DNA of 64,000 bases from Suillus spraguei (taxonomy: Eukaryota > Basidiomycota > Agaricomycetes > Boletales > Suillaceae), in the NCBI GenBank assembly GCA_016800925.1, contig JABCPU010000115.1:62001-126000 (forward strand), read 5' to 3'. The position numbers were made by a program, and so were the translations under genes. The notes beneath the pieces are model-generated. The model was given only the letters and a program-made list of their open reading frames with translations. It did no database searches and was not told where the DNA came from. Positions 32,912 to 44,990 of this stretch are shown piece by piece (position 1 is the first letter of the stretch; the number at the start of each line of letters is the position of its first letter).

Positions 32912-35900
32912 CTAGTCGAGGATGATAGGCACTGAACCCTGATTTAAGATGGCACCAATAGGTTGCCAAGCGCATACTGTACCGATCTTCCTAAAGATAT
33001 TTGGGCCCACTCTATTCACCACAATCCAACGATGAACCGTCTGTGCTGGTTCCGAGGTAACATCCACGATCCAACAGTTCCCCATGTTTGGAGGGCTCTT
33101 GCAATGTATCCATGCCAAAACGACGAATGGCGTCTTGTGACCTTCAACTTGGAAGCATAGAACTCTCTTATTCCACCCTCCAGTCTCATGACCATAGGTC
33201 AACATTCGCGCGAAGTTCATCTCCTCCATAAATTCGAAACAACGGTTTAAGGAGCTTGCATGAAGTGCGGCAGAAAGTGCTTCTTGAGAACCTTCAAGCG
33301 CTTCCGACACGACCATATCTGATGTCGCAAGGCCGTGCTTGAGTTGTTGTATGATCGGATCCGTGTTGCAACCGTTGAATGTCAGGGACCAGGTACAGGC
33401 GATGATCCTGTTCATCTCCCCTCCCCCATCCCCAATGTTGATGCTTGTCCCCAATACGCATCCTACGAACCGCACCGCAATGTGCAATCCATTATTGGTT
33501 ATCTTCATATACTCCCAGTTGTGGTGGTGCATGGTTTCCGGGTGGAGCCCGGCGAGAGCAGCCCCAGGAAACCGTTCGTCCCAAAGAGTAGGGGCTGTGA
33601 TATGGGGCATCCAATGTCTCCCCTCTGTTGCATCGGGTTCCGGAGAGTCATGTAGCAATGGCCATACTCTTCCTAACATTATGGCTTTTGCTATCATGCG
33701 TGCCCACATAGATTCAAGCACTGCAGTGCCCGGACTGCGGTCAGAGGCTTCAACTAAATTTATTGGCACTTTCTCTTCGTTACTGAGCAGCCCATAAAGC
33801 CCCAACAGATGGTCCACAGCGTACGTGCATCGTTTGTGGCTGGTTTGCCGGATGAGGCTAATCAGGTTCACATGTCCGTTCTGCTCCAGTTCTTCCTTCA
33901 TTTGGAAAAGTAGGTTTCGCCTCTGCCAATTGCGTGGGGCAGAAATGACCAATTCCTTGTCTGGATGGATGAAGTTATAATCGGTTCCCCCTTGTGGTTT
34001 TTTCAGAGAGCCATTCCGCAATATCTTGTGGTACCAGTCAAGTAAGCGTCGTAATAAATCAACGCGCAGTTCTTGTCCATCGAGGAGGATGTGTTTGTTG
34101 GGTAACAGAAACTCCTGGTACGTCCACACTCTCCAGAACCATTCATCTCCGACGACAGCATCAAGCACTGCGATACTTTCCCAAATCCTTGGCGCATTAT
34201 CTTGCACAGAGGCATTGGTATCCATGATATTGCACGAGAGGTCCACGAGTTGTGCGTGTGCCAGCGGGAAATTTAAGTAGTCGTTGGGCACTACAAGGCA
34301 GGCTATTGCGTTGCGATAATAGTGGTTCATTTTCGGAATCTCGACAGCCTTTTCTTCGTTTGCCTCTTGGCTGTTGCTTTGGTTGATGCAGATGACGTCC
34401 ATCCACATCCATTTGACCCCTTTATCTGCCTTGCAGTAAGCCAAGATCATGTCCCACTTTGCGGGGTCTGAAATAGCAACAGGCCATTTGACAGTGGGCA
34501 GGATCATTCGGTGTTTGATCTCTCCCCACACTTGTGAAACTGCAAGGTAAGGTGGAATAGTATGACCTGTCTCCAGAAGGTACGTCTTTTGATCCTTCAA
34601 AACCTCATGCTCACAGTCATAGAGACGTAGTGGGGCTTTCACAAGGCTATAATAAGCAGATGCACAACATTAATTCGATGACAAGTCTAGTGTGATCTAG
34701 CTCTCACATATTTTCTCTCAGGTCACGTTCCTCGCTGTGTATCTCGTTATCTATGTCTCCTGCATCGACATCTGACTTTAGTTCCGCTACCGCCTCATGG
34801 TCTGCTTCTGGCTGAGATCTGCTAACTGTGCAGCGGAGTGCCTCCGAGTCCAGGTGCCCGTCACTTTCAGCGATTAGGATAGGTTGGAAGGCCTGCGGAG
34901 TCTGTCGGAATATGAATAGGTCGTCTCCCTGCAGGGTTTTTAGTGTCCATGAGCTGAACCCGTGAACACCCTGCGCTATAGGTTCTGATTCCATTGAGAC
35001 AAGTGGAGTGTAGTCAACCTAGTCTACATGTTAAAGATGTCCGGGGAGCATAAAACTCCAACCCATACCATGTATTGAATGCAGCTGCACGTTTGGTATT
35101 TGAGCGATTTGTAGATGGCACTCTTGGAGACAATTTGATGATGAAGTTCTTATGGTAAGTATATCAGACCCTTTTATTATGTGGGTGAAGTCGGCGGCTA
35201 ACCGATCAGTAAACCGATGAGTTCTTGCTGGCGATTATACTGATGCATTGACATATATTGCCTTGCATTCTAATTTTACCTAGGTCATTATTTGGCAAAA
35301 CCTTTTCTATATTGTTCTTACCAGTTCTCTGATCAGTACCGATGGGTACTGCATGATCCTCGCATAGCAATAAGTACAGCATATTGAAGGTAGATTCCGA
35401 CTAGTTCCAAAGATGGCAGCACGAATGATCCATTTGAAACAGACTCACCGGCAGTAGCACAGACGTTGACCTGGAATGTCTCAAACAGCGCCTGTTTGAG
35501 AAAGGGGCTTAGTTGGGCACTGCCGGAAACTATCAGTAGGGCCTGGATGCTGGGAATCATCAACCTATCAATATGGTTGAGAGCCATATGCTGGGATTCC
35601 GAATTGGATGTGCACACTCACTGTTTGGAAGCACCGCCGCGGTCGGCGATCGCAGACTCACAGCCGCAGTGGCGCAGCATTTTCATGATACTGGGTGGTC
35701 CGAGAGACCCTGAGACTCCTCCCAGAGTCCCCCTAGTGTGCAGTCTTCTGTTTCCTATCACCAAGCTATAGTTCTGAACTTCTGGTTGTCTCATATGTTT
35801 CGTGCTTGGCGTTCTCAGTGGCCAGTAACGTGTTGATATACACTTACGTAATTAAGTAGAATATCATCTCCGCATATATTTTTCCTTAGACAAACAAGAT

Positions 35901-36370
35901 TCTTTTGTTATTATTATTCTCATTGCATGGTCTTGCACCCCGAATTCTAACCATGTGATATGTTCTGCGAGTGTTGCCTTACATATACGAGGTGTCAATG
36001 CTGTCAAAATATGTGGTGACTGTGTGGAAACTTGAGCTGGAGGTTCCGCTGGTCTGCCCTGCGGTGAGCTAGCGCCAGACTGTCGCTAGTGCAAGTTTGC
36101 CTTGATACTAATTACTCAATCGATCATCTCTACATGATCTAGTTCGCCTTGCAAAGCGATGAAACTAAAACGAACATGGTCCCAATGCAATGAGATACTG
36201 GCCAGTGCAGAATTCAAGTGACCTGGAGATATGTCACACAGTGAAAGTAAAGGGACGAGTTTCCATTGGGGTAAAGCTTTGATCTGACTCTGTACTGTGG
36301 CTCATGTATTTCAGCTAGCATGCGCCAGATATTAGATGCCAGGAGCAGCTGGGGACTATAGTTTGATCCA
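31757..36370. repeat. Segmental duplication, copy B (contains intact HET gene)
   Basis: Partner of 26437-27960, in the same orientation. This copy retains the complete HET-domain gene in its middle. Its downstream part (34995-36370) carries further shared blocks, for example the 35040-35100 block ending CATACCATGTATTGAATGC and the AAGGGACGAGTTTCCATTGGGG block near 36249. Confidence 0.7.
32912..34994 (-). CDS. HET (heterokaryon incompatibility) domain protein
   Basis: A 673-residue protein in two exons (34994-34708 and 34646-32912) joined across a 61-base intron. HET domains trigger incompatibility-type cell death when a partner senses non-self. The diagnostic motifs are present in exon 2: PPYLAVSQVWGEIKH, GVKWMWMDVICINQ and, further on, WFWRVWTYQEFLLP with a Trp-rich centre. 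The N-terminal 95 residues, acidic and unlike known domains (MESEPIAQGVHGFSSWTL), form exon 1. The C-terminal part carries no recognised domain. No frame breaks are present over 2 kb. The gene sits inside a duplicated segment whose other copy has lost it. Two NACHT genes lie 6 and 20 kb downstream. Confidence 0.85.
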
Positions 36371-36791
36371 TTATGCACACCGGCGCTATGAACACCAAAT
36401 GGCAGGTGCCTGACCACCAGCGAATATCGTTGTGATGTCATGCGATTTGCGCGCTAGCCTTCAATACTAGGGAGAAGCACCGGGTCACCAGTCACAGGAG
36501 CCATAACATGATGAATAAACTCTGCAAAACAAGAGAACTGCATTGTAAACCGAAGGGATGTATTTCAAGCAAGGGTACGTCACCTCAGGTGGCACTTCTC
36601 AGTGGTATTTTTAAAACCTAGTCTCACCGATGCTCTTCATCTTATCCTGCTTGGGCCTTGCACGCTTTCTCTGGACTGCAAGCACCTCGGCCCTTTTCGA
36701 CGGTTTGTATAACTTTGCGTGTCTCGCCTTCGCAATGAACGATCATCGATGGTTGTGGTCTCTTGTCTCTTCAGCATGTCACATAGTGATG
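34995..36791. other. Right part of duplication copy B and spacer
   Basis: HET promoter side and decayed duplicated sequence. A minus-strand frame at 35333-35617 (LMIPSIQALLIVSGSAQL) has a hydrophobic segment but no recognisable family or splice partners. Nothing else is supported up to the end of the FAH gene. Confidence 0.45.
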
Positions 36792-38552
36792 TTACAATCT
36801 CGCAGGTAGCACTACCCCGCGACACTCTCCAAATCCTACTCCTCCTTGGAGAGATCTGCCAGTGCACCAAGCCGTGAATACAACTTCGTCTCCGTCTTGT
36901 AAAAACATTCGGTCAGGGAAGTGCTTGCGTTGTTCAATGAGGGAACAGAGGGAGGTTGCGTCCTGTGGAGGGATGAGTGAAGGTACGTTAGAATTTGCAG
37001 AGACGAACCTCTCCAGATAACGTCCCCGTTCCTATTAAATCTCCAGTACGCATGCGGCATCCCGTGAGCGTGTGAAAGGCGAGCTGCAAAGATCACACGT
37101 AGTATTAATACACCTCAGCAGAGCAAATAGAAACACGGCGCACCATCTGCCGAAACGTCCAATACGAATTCCTCAAGCACGATCTCGCCACCGCCACCTC
37201 TCTTTCCACCGATCCACCTGGAATCACACTCATGCTGACTGAGATATCATACGTCACATCACCCTTATCCACAAGGTACGACGGAACCCTCCGGATGTCA
37301 TGTGCAATCTTGAATGGTTCCAGCGCATCGAGGGTGACCACCCACGGGCTGATAGTGCTTGCAAAGTTCTTTGCGTTAAATGCTCCAAAGGGGAGGGTTT
37401 CTGGGATTTGTATGTCCCGCGCTGTTTACGTACACTTAGCATATGCACACGCCCGCCAGCAACTCCAAAGGAAATTGAAAGAAGATGCAAAATGAAGAAA
37501 AAAGAACGCACCGCTCCAATCATTCAACAACACAGCTCCAAATATATGTTCCTCTGTTTTGTCCACAGGCACACGTTCAAAGTGCTCTGTGGGGATACCA
37601 ATGAAAAAAGCAAGTTCAAGCTCAAAATCGAGTTCATTCGTGGGTGCAAGCGAGAATCCTGTTGTCCGAGCGAGTGTCCTCGATTCCACAGGAGTGTCTG
37701 ATGGAAGGTCGTCGAGGGCTCTGTCTTCGAGGGGTCCAGAACTTTCTGGGGATGCGCTTGTCGGGAGATGACCAACTGGCCGCACAATAGGAGTACCAGA
37801 GGGAAGAATAGTAGATACACGTCCTGAGGCTGCACGAGGAGGATGGAACCTTTTTGATATATATGAATTAGGTTCAATGGTTTGGAGGAGGATGCAAGAC
37901 TACATATCAGCATCAACACCCCCATGTCCGTGTCCTGAATGTGTATTTTTCGCATGCTGAGTCGCAAACATTAAGCTATCTTCCCTGAATGTAAAATGCC
38001 GTCTATATATTTAACACTTACTGTCTTTGAACTGGTGAAATCTGTGAAATCGCCAATATCAAATGGGAGATGCATCTTCGCCTCTACTTGCTTTACAGTG
38101 CAGCGCTCGAGAAGGGAGGGGTTCGAGTGTAGGGGAGAAGAAGGTCGGGACAAGAGTGACTGGATGTATGTGCGGACGCAGGATGTAGTGGGCCTCCCAA
38201 GAGCAGCGAAGGCATTGAGAGTTGTCTGCATATATCGAGTGGAGTGAACATGGCATTAAAGGCGAAGCATGAAAAGTGGATTCGATCACCTGTGTGAAGA
38301 CATCACTCGGAAATGTGATTTCGCAATCCGTGAATATTCCCTGAAGTGCGAGGACTTTGAGGTCAAGGATATGTTCTCCGATGGCTACGCCAGGACGTGG
38401 GTGGGGCTGCAGGGCATAATCAGGACCGACTCATATGAATTATTAGACATAAGATGCCGGACTTGGGATTCGGTAGAGAATATACCAAAGGGGATGTTGA
38501 CTAATGAAAATGGCGAGTCTGCAGGGATAGGGATGATGCTTTGCGAAGCCAT
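36792..38552 (-). CDS. FAH: Fumarylacetoacetase
   Basis: Last enzyme of tyrosine and phenylalanine catabolism: hydrolyses 4-fumarylacetoacetate to fumarate and acetoacetate. Start at 38552: MASQSIIPIPADSPFSL, then GIFSTESQ, PHPRPGVAIGEHILDLKVL, TTLNAFAALGRPTTSC, KQVEAKMHLPFDIGDFTDF, GRVSTILPSGTPIVRPVGHL, ELDFELELAFFIGIPTEH, EEHIFGAVLLNDWS, ARDIQIPETLPFGAFNAKN, STISPWVVTLDALEPF, NSYWTFRQM, LAFHTLTGCRMRTGDLIG, and the C-terminus VVFTAWC followed by GVGFGECRGVVLPAR. Acidic metal ligands in the ELELAFF and NDWSARD stretches are in place. At least eight short introns give a continuous frame. The H of the usual YHGR active-site stretch appears replaced in HPPRAASGRVS, which deserves checking. Confidence 0.9.
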
Positions 38553-39120
38553 GTTACTGAAGCTGGGATCCACTGCCTGATACCAGTGTCCGATAACAGG
38601 ATTCACGTGGACTTAAGAAGCACATCCTGAATGAGATATTTATAACAAGCGTGACGTTCACACCTCTTGTTTCTCTGCCGCGTCGACCGTTCACCCCATG
38701 CACTTTGTCGACTTGGCTTTCTTTTCCCCGCCCTTCTCTCCATCGTGCGGTTGCACGATTTAGCACCTCGCTAACACTTACGGTAGCAATCCCTGAAGAG
38801 GTAGATTTAGTCAAGACACAACGATGCGGCCCATCCGCCTTCGCAGCTCACCTTTTCTAAAGCTCCTTCGAGGCCGGGAAGTGCGCGCCCTCGCCCATTT
38901 TTCTCCCTTAATCGCACCCTTGTACAAACGTAGCACATTCATTCAATTGGAACCAAGTCGTTTTTCTCTCTGCACGAACGACATGCAGTGTAAACCTCAA
39001 AGACTTATCGACATCTCCCGCCCATCATTGACATTCCCCGTCGGCATCTGAGCGGCACGGTTACCATACATAAAAGAAATAAAACGAATATGCGTGAAGG
39101 ACCTCTTCCCAAAGGTAATT
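38553..39120. other. Promoter side of FAH, 3' side of SEC11
   Basis: Both neighbours are on the minus strand. CG-rich pyrimidine tracts near 38650-38760. No gene. Confidence 0.5.
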
Positions 39121-40205
39121 CTACTCCCGTTGTATGACAGCTAACAGCCCGAGACCTCCGAGAAGCGCGTATTTAAGTTGCGGGAAATCATTCTAGGTGG
39201 TGTGATCAGCATTATTGAGCATAAAAGATGCGCCTCCAAGTGGGACGCGTATATACAGCTGGGACGGTAAAAGAGGCTCACCATGGCAATCGTCACGTAG
39301 CCAATGTATGGAAGGAACCTGAGGATGAAGTATGTGAGTGAATTGGAAGTGTGGTTAAGAAATTGAGGGGGAAAAGAGATGTGTCAGGCTGCGCAAGCTT
39401 TACCTTGCAACAAAATGAAAAGAATGTGAAAAACACGTACCCGCGAACCTTGCCAATGATATGTCTTCGGTCGATCCATTCAAGGCCCTGGTAGAGATCG
39501 ATGTCATCGACATGATTGTTGTCGCCTTTCGTGAGCATCAGTTGATGTTCCCCTGTCGGGAGTTTAAGTTTTGCGAGTCTGGGGCAGGGCAGGTTGTAAT
39601 TAATCATGGAATGTCCCCCGCAACGAACTACACCACAGAAACTCACCTGCTGTTGAGGAAGCGGTTTTCCGTAGAATTTTCAAGTGGGATGAAGATGTCC
39701 CTGGTCTCCAGGACCCGGTGTACGATGGGTATTTCGGCGCCAGGGATCCTGTACACTGTGATATCACCTGTGTGGTAGCGTTGACCTGGGGGGTTGGTGA
39801 GGAAAAGAAGGTCACCACGATAAAACGCTGGTTCCATCGAGCCACTGCGGACATAGGATAAATTAGCATGCAAGATCCAGTTTAGGGTAGGGAGAAATAG
39901 AGGTTTGAAATTGAATGCCTGATCATACACACCTTAGGACAACGACAATCGGAGATTCTGTGTTCAGGATCAGGCCGAGCCCTTTCCATAGCATGAGGCC
40001 GGATGTAATGACAGAGGCGAAGTTGAGAATTTGGAGCAAAAACTATAAGAGCCGAGATAGTCGACGCATATGGAGTCACGTCAAGGACACGTTGGCACAA
40101 ATGAAACAAAAGAAAAAGTCAGTTCTCTACAGAATAGTTGACAGCGCTAGGACAAACGTGTCGAAACCCTAGTCGACGGAACGTCTTGAGCTCGTCTGAG
40201 AACAT
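39121..40205 (-). CDS. SEC11: Signal peptidase complex catalytic subunit SEC11
   Basis: ER membrane serine protease that removes signal peptides during translocation. The start at 40205 is supported by [16 protein letters not shown]; a 5' intron of about 113 bases then gives [20 protein letters not shown]. The catalytic Ser lies in [17 protein letters not shown], and the His box is [10 protein letters not shown]. The Asp-containing stretch follows as [19 protein letters not shown]. The C-terminal helix continues [13 protein letters not shown], then after a last intron [19 protein letters not shown] with stop at 39121. Length and order match the family (about 165-180 residues). Six or so exons, all GT-AG, frame continuous. 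Confidence 0.92.
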
Positions 40206-41040
40206 CACTACCGCACGAATCAAAAATTGGGTAAGATAACTCGAGTGGTAAGGAAATGCAAGTCACAAGCAGTAAGTCCTGCTATGTATGCATAGCATGA
40301 CCTTCAAAAAAGGAAATTGGTGGCTGTGCCTCGCGTTTGCACACGTGACTGGCAATGCACATCGATTAGACTAAGTAACTTGTTACTCTTTGACTACTTG
40401 TAATGTCTCCTCACAGAGTCCTTGGATCTTTCTCTGTTATCCCTGCTGTTAATTCGTGTCGAGGATGCGAGTCTTGATTCAACCGTGTCGTTTTTTTTTG
40501 TATAATTGCAATGTGCCGCGAACTGTTATAACTTATTGATAATCATCGGCTGTCGAGTCCACGGAGCTTCTCGACATTCGATGTCACTATCAACCCTGCA
40601 AAGAGGTCAAAGCATGCTAAAGGAGGCAAAGGAAAGGGGAAAAAAGGACTGACCCGCGTTTCAGCGGTAGTGACTCGCTCGATGCCGATTATTTGTATTT
40701 ATAACAGCCTGCACTTTACCTGATGAATTTGTAGCACATTTTAGTCCTTGGAGTCGAATACGATCAAAATTTCATCCCACTATATAATTAGTACACAGAG
40801 CTACCGACTGACCCGTGGGCTCGGCCGCGAGCGGCCCTTCGCGTTATTTTGAAGAAAGCACTCTTCCAGCTTCCGCGTCATTTTTTAATGCAGATAGTTA
40901 TGGTACGCGGACGATCAATTCCCAGTCCGCAGAATTCATTTTATCTGGTGATTGGCACTACGAGTATCCTTTGCTGTGTACTATGTACTAGTATGTAAAA
41001 CAGTTTGGTATGTAGATACCTAGGTAGTGGTGTAGGGTAC
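40206..41040. other. Intergenic spacer
   Basis: SEC11 promoter side and the 3' flank of the NACHT gene. No gene is seen; the T9 run near 40491 and AT-rich stretches are unremarkable. Confidence 0.5.
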
Positions 41041-44000
41041 TTATTCATTTACCGTCTCTGAGTTTGTACCATTTATATAAAGGAAATGGAAATTTGCTGT
41101 AGGGGATTGCTTGTCAATCTGCAAGTCCTTCCGGCCTCGTTTTGATGGGGTAGGGGCGACGGATCCATTTTTGCTGTTAATGTGAAGCTCATCTAATATA
41201 CGTTTTGCAGGTCTACGAACATCTGAAACAATGGCGTTGGGGATTTCTAAACGAGTCGGTGGTAAGGGTGGTGGAAGAGGAATAATCGAGGAGACGCGCC
41301 ATGAGGCTGATGGCCATGACCACGTCTTTGAGGGAGCTAGTGCATCCTTTGTTGACGTTTTGAAGATGACCGGCAGGATTTCATTCGACTGTAAACAAAC
41401 ACGTCCAGGTTGATTGTAAGTAAAAGGTGTGTCATACAAGTAAAACATTAGGAGAAAGTTGGTAAGGCCAAAGTACACACCTTTGCAAGTGTCTGCACAG
41501 CATGCAACACAACGAGGCAAGACTGTAGACCCTTCAAACACCACTGCCTTTCGAGCCAAGAGAGGAGATGACGATTCCAGAAAATCTTGAATGTGTGGTT
41601 GAGCGTCTCATCCCATGGATTTGGAGAACGTGAGAGATGAATGGCCCAGTTTTGACATGCATACTTAAGAGCATCAGAAGTTGATCGACTTCGTTCCAGT
41701 GCTTCGTTTGCAAAAGTCACAAAGGCATTCATGGCATGAATAATCTCCCTGTCTGGTGAAAAACGAGATTCTGACAATGCAGGGGTGGAATGGTCCTGGT
41801 GCCTAAACGCGACGAACGCAGAAAACATCAAGAGATCTGGTAAGCTCTTGAATTGCTGGATTGCTTGGAAAGCTGGAAGCAAAGACGCTTCTGGGCAGAA
41901 TCCACACTCGCTAATTGTTTCAAGTGTGCTCGTGAATTCTTCCATTGTCACCCAGACAGAAGCCGCAGGAGTCAATTGCCATGCTTCGCCACAGGGCATT
42001 TTCAGCCATTCTCGCCCGTTCTGGGTCTGCAACCAGGCTCTCCCGTCTCTAGTCTGCAGCCAGTCTCGCCCGCTCAGCGTTTCCAGCCACCCTTGTAACC
42101 AGTCTTGCCCGCACTTCGTCTTCAGCCAGTCCCGGCCACACTTGATCTGCAGCCAATCTTGTCCGCCCCGGGTCTTCAGCCATATTTTCGCATCGCGAGT
42201 TTGTAGCCAGTCTTTCCCACAAAGTGTCTGCAGCCAGTCTCGCCCTCCTGGCGTCCCTAGCCATGAGTTTCCTCCCATGGTTTTCAACCATTCCTTCCCC
42301 GACTCTGTCCGCAGCCACAATCGGCTGCCTAACTCGGGGGTCTGCAGCCAAGTCTCTCCCTCGGGAACCTGCAGCCAATCCAGTCCGTCACGGGTCCTCA
42401 GCCACCTCGTTCTTTGTATGTCATCACTGTGATGCAGCCAGATCTGATTCAATAGTGACCGCTCCGTCTTCGGCACACAGATTACCACACTTGGAATCCG
42501 CGAAAAGTCCTCCAACATCCAGTAATATTTCGTCGGCCGCAGGGATCGCCTACCTTTGGTTTTCAGCCAGTCTTTCCCGCCCTGGCTCCCCAGCCAAGTT
42601 TTCCCCAACAGACTTTCCAACCATTTCCTTCCGCACTGTGTTTGCAGCGAGTCCTGACCCTGCTGACCTTGCAGCCAATCATTCCCACCTTTCGTCAGCA
42701 GCCAAATGTTACCACCCAAGGACCACAACCAGCGTTGCCCAGCCCAAATCTGCAGCCAGTCCTTTCCTCCCTGAGTCTGTAGCCAGTCATGTCCCCCCTG
42801 GGTTTGCAGCCAGTTCTCCCCACCCATAGTACACAGCCAGGTTGTCCCTCTTGGAGTTCGCAGCCAGGCACACCCGTCCTGCGTCCCTAGCCAGGGCTCT
42901 AAATCTGAACTACGATCCCCTCGAAGCCATAGTAGAGCAAAGAGAACTGACAGTGGCTCTTGTGGCTGAACGAGGAAGGATAACGATTCTTTTAATCTTG
43001 TGGGATCTTGAGACTTCATAGCTCGGCTGTGCTTCTTCAATTCTGAGAGCATATCCAAGAGGGCTGAACGATCCGGAATCTCTTTCATCATCAAACGGAA
43101 AGAGGAGTGAGCGAGTAAGGAGTGGGGTGATGGAATGTCGTGAACTTGAAAAAGGTGGCAGTTTGAGGGGTCAGAGACGTAGTCACGAACTGACGAGTGA
43201 TAGATGTTCACGGGAAGATTGCTGTCGGGAGGGATGTCCATGACAGACCGTAGCTGCACTAGTACTGTCTCGACGTCCCTGCCCAGGCCGGGCCCAAGAA
43301 GTTTTGAGAGTTGCGATATTGGCAGAGGATCTGCAAGGGCAGCGACGATGGACAGGTGCTGGTATGCCCGCTTTGGGTCGGCGCAAGTGGAGAGGATACA
43401 GTCGTACAACTTGTACACCTCTGTTCCTGGTAGCAATTCACTCGCCAGATCCAGCATGACTTGAAGCTGATCGCGGGGATCACGATCTCCATCGTCAATA
43501 AACTTCATCATCGTAGACGCCACTATGAAACGTCTGCCCGCTCGGCTGGCCAGCCGCTCAAGCTCATCCTTTGATGGCTGGGGAAAATCAGGATGACGAC
43601 TTTGCAGCTCTGTGAAGGAATGATGCAAGAAAATATAGATGTCCTTGTCAACATCTGCACCATCTAACGAGATGGTAGCAGCAACGCCCTCCCCCGAAGT
43701 TTTCACGGGTATCTCGCACACTAACGGGTGTACCTCGACGTTCTGAAAGGCTTTACAGATATGCGATTCAGAGCGACTCGTAAGCAGAATGTGGGTCACA
43801 GGGAGGTCAGGTTCACGAAGGGCCCGTGCAAGGTAAAGAATGAGATCAGCAAGTTCGGTTTCAGACGTGCATTCGTCAAGGGCATCAACAACAAATGTCG
43901 AAGGCGGACATCCACGCAGTCTCAATTGAAGCCTTCGGAGAGGTTGGATGAACAATGCCTCCGCCTGGTCACGAAGAGACTTGTCAGGGTCTAGAAGAGC

Positions 44001-44441
44001 AGGATTATCCCGGATAGTTCTGTTGATGTCCGTCCGGATACTGGGAAAGTTGCTGGCAAGTTGGTATACAAGTGTCGCAAAGAAATAACCAGTGGTGCAG
44101 CGTTTCGTATGCTTTCGCGAGAAAAAGAATGTTCCCGCAAGCCGCTTTTCGACATGCGTCTCTTCTGTCACTTTTAGATCTCTCATCGTTTCGGCCACAG
44201 TGAAAGCGACAGCAGACTTTCCGACGCCTGCCGTGCCATGCAGCCAAATGAGTCGACTCTCCCCTTGGTTGTTTAGTAACCAGTGAATGTAGTTCAGAAG
44301 CTCCACTCGGGTCCCTTGTAAACATTTCGGGTGGGGCCGGCGTTCACGGGAGTCATATTCAGCACCCTTGACAGCAACCTGAGACAGCTTTTCCCAAGTC
44401 CCTTCAAACGATCCAGAAGCTATTGAAGAGATCAGAAGCAA
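41041..44441 (-). CDS. NACHT (NLR-like) protein with about 31 nine-residue Trp-Leu repeats
   Basis: STAND/NLR-type protein. Counting from the Met at 44441: a linker, a NACHT NTPase with P-loop GTAGVGKS (69-76), Walker B FVVDALDE (183-190) and the sensor-like HILLTSRSE (218-225). A winged-helix/superhelical part follows, ending near residue 500 (IYHSSVRDYVSD is the usual NACHT tail). From residue 517 to 829 come about 31 copies of a nine-residue unit W-L-x-T-x-x-G-x-[DE] (for example WLQTQGGKD), interrupted once after WLKTKGRRS. A helical C-terminal region follows. After an intron (about 41479-41400) a basic tail with KRGRK ends at 41041. Upstream, minus-strand sequence to about 45000 contains probable 5' exons (WVIRSSAASTSISLSIN and HTDYWTAETF), but I cannot place the start codon, so the true N-terminus is longer than shown. 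Role in non-self sensing is inferred from family only. Confidence 0.8.
41955..42893 (-). repeat. 27-bp coding tandem repeat array (W-L-x-T-x-x-G-x-D units)
   Basis: On the plus strand the word CAGCCA recurs about every 27 bases, encoding the Trp-Leu pair. Units are not identical: Trp, Leu and the Gly are nearly fixed, Thr is common, while the residues between vary. A 35-residue non-repeat insert and two units of irregular length (11 and 12 residues) break the array. The array's reading frame is intact from end to end. Confidence 0.85.
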
Positions 44442-44990
44442 CGGAGATTAGATATGGAAACACTGACAGTAACCTTGACTCATTTGAATTAACGATAACT
44501 TGCGTCGCAGATTATGAACTGGAACTAGTTTGGGAAGTGCTAGTACTATGATTAGAAATCATGAGGGCGAGGTATCTCAAGGAACAACGTACTATCACGT
44601 GTGTGCTCACAAAGCCTTGAAAACTATGCTTAGATAGAAATGTTTCGGCGGTCCAGTAATCAGTGTGTTCGATGATATTAATGGACAGCGAAATAGAAGT
44701 GGAAGCTGCGGAAGAACGGATAACCCACTGTATATCAGCGTCAGTGAGACTGAGCTGTACGGGTACGTCCTTGCTGTACCAGCAGCCTGTGCGAATGCAG
44801 TTCAATGCACAATTCGTCCGCCGGCCCGTGAAGTAAATTATGTAATATTAGTTCCGTTGCTAATTATTAGTTGCCACTTGCCAGCTTAATACTACTTACT
44901 ACATACTCCACTCACAACAGTATTTGTCGTCGTGCCAGGGACAAGCTCTCGGAAAGTCAAGCTCAAAGGTACAGGTATTAGATCAGAAAG
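44442..44990 (-). other. Probable 5' exons of the Trp-repeat NACHT gene
   Basis: Minus-strand frames with good splice signals are visible at about 44745-44620 (WVIRSSAASTSISLSIN, ending FLSKHSFQGF) and at about 45045-44925 (VPLSLTFRELVPGTTTNTV). They resemble the C2-like/adaptor N-termini found before NACHT domains in agaricomycete proteins. No in-frame ATG is found for the outermost exon, so a further exon or a sequence error is likely. Confidence 0.45.

Noticed and set aside
41785..42829. Long plus-strand open frames opposite the Trp-repeat array
   Set aside because: They arise because the 27-bp repeat has no stop in these antisense phases; the minus strand carries the NACHT protein.
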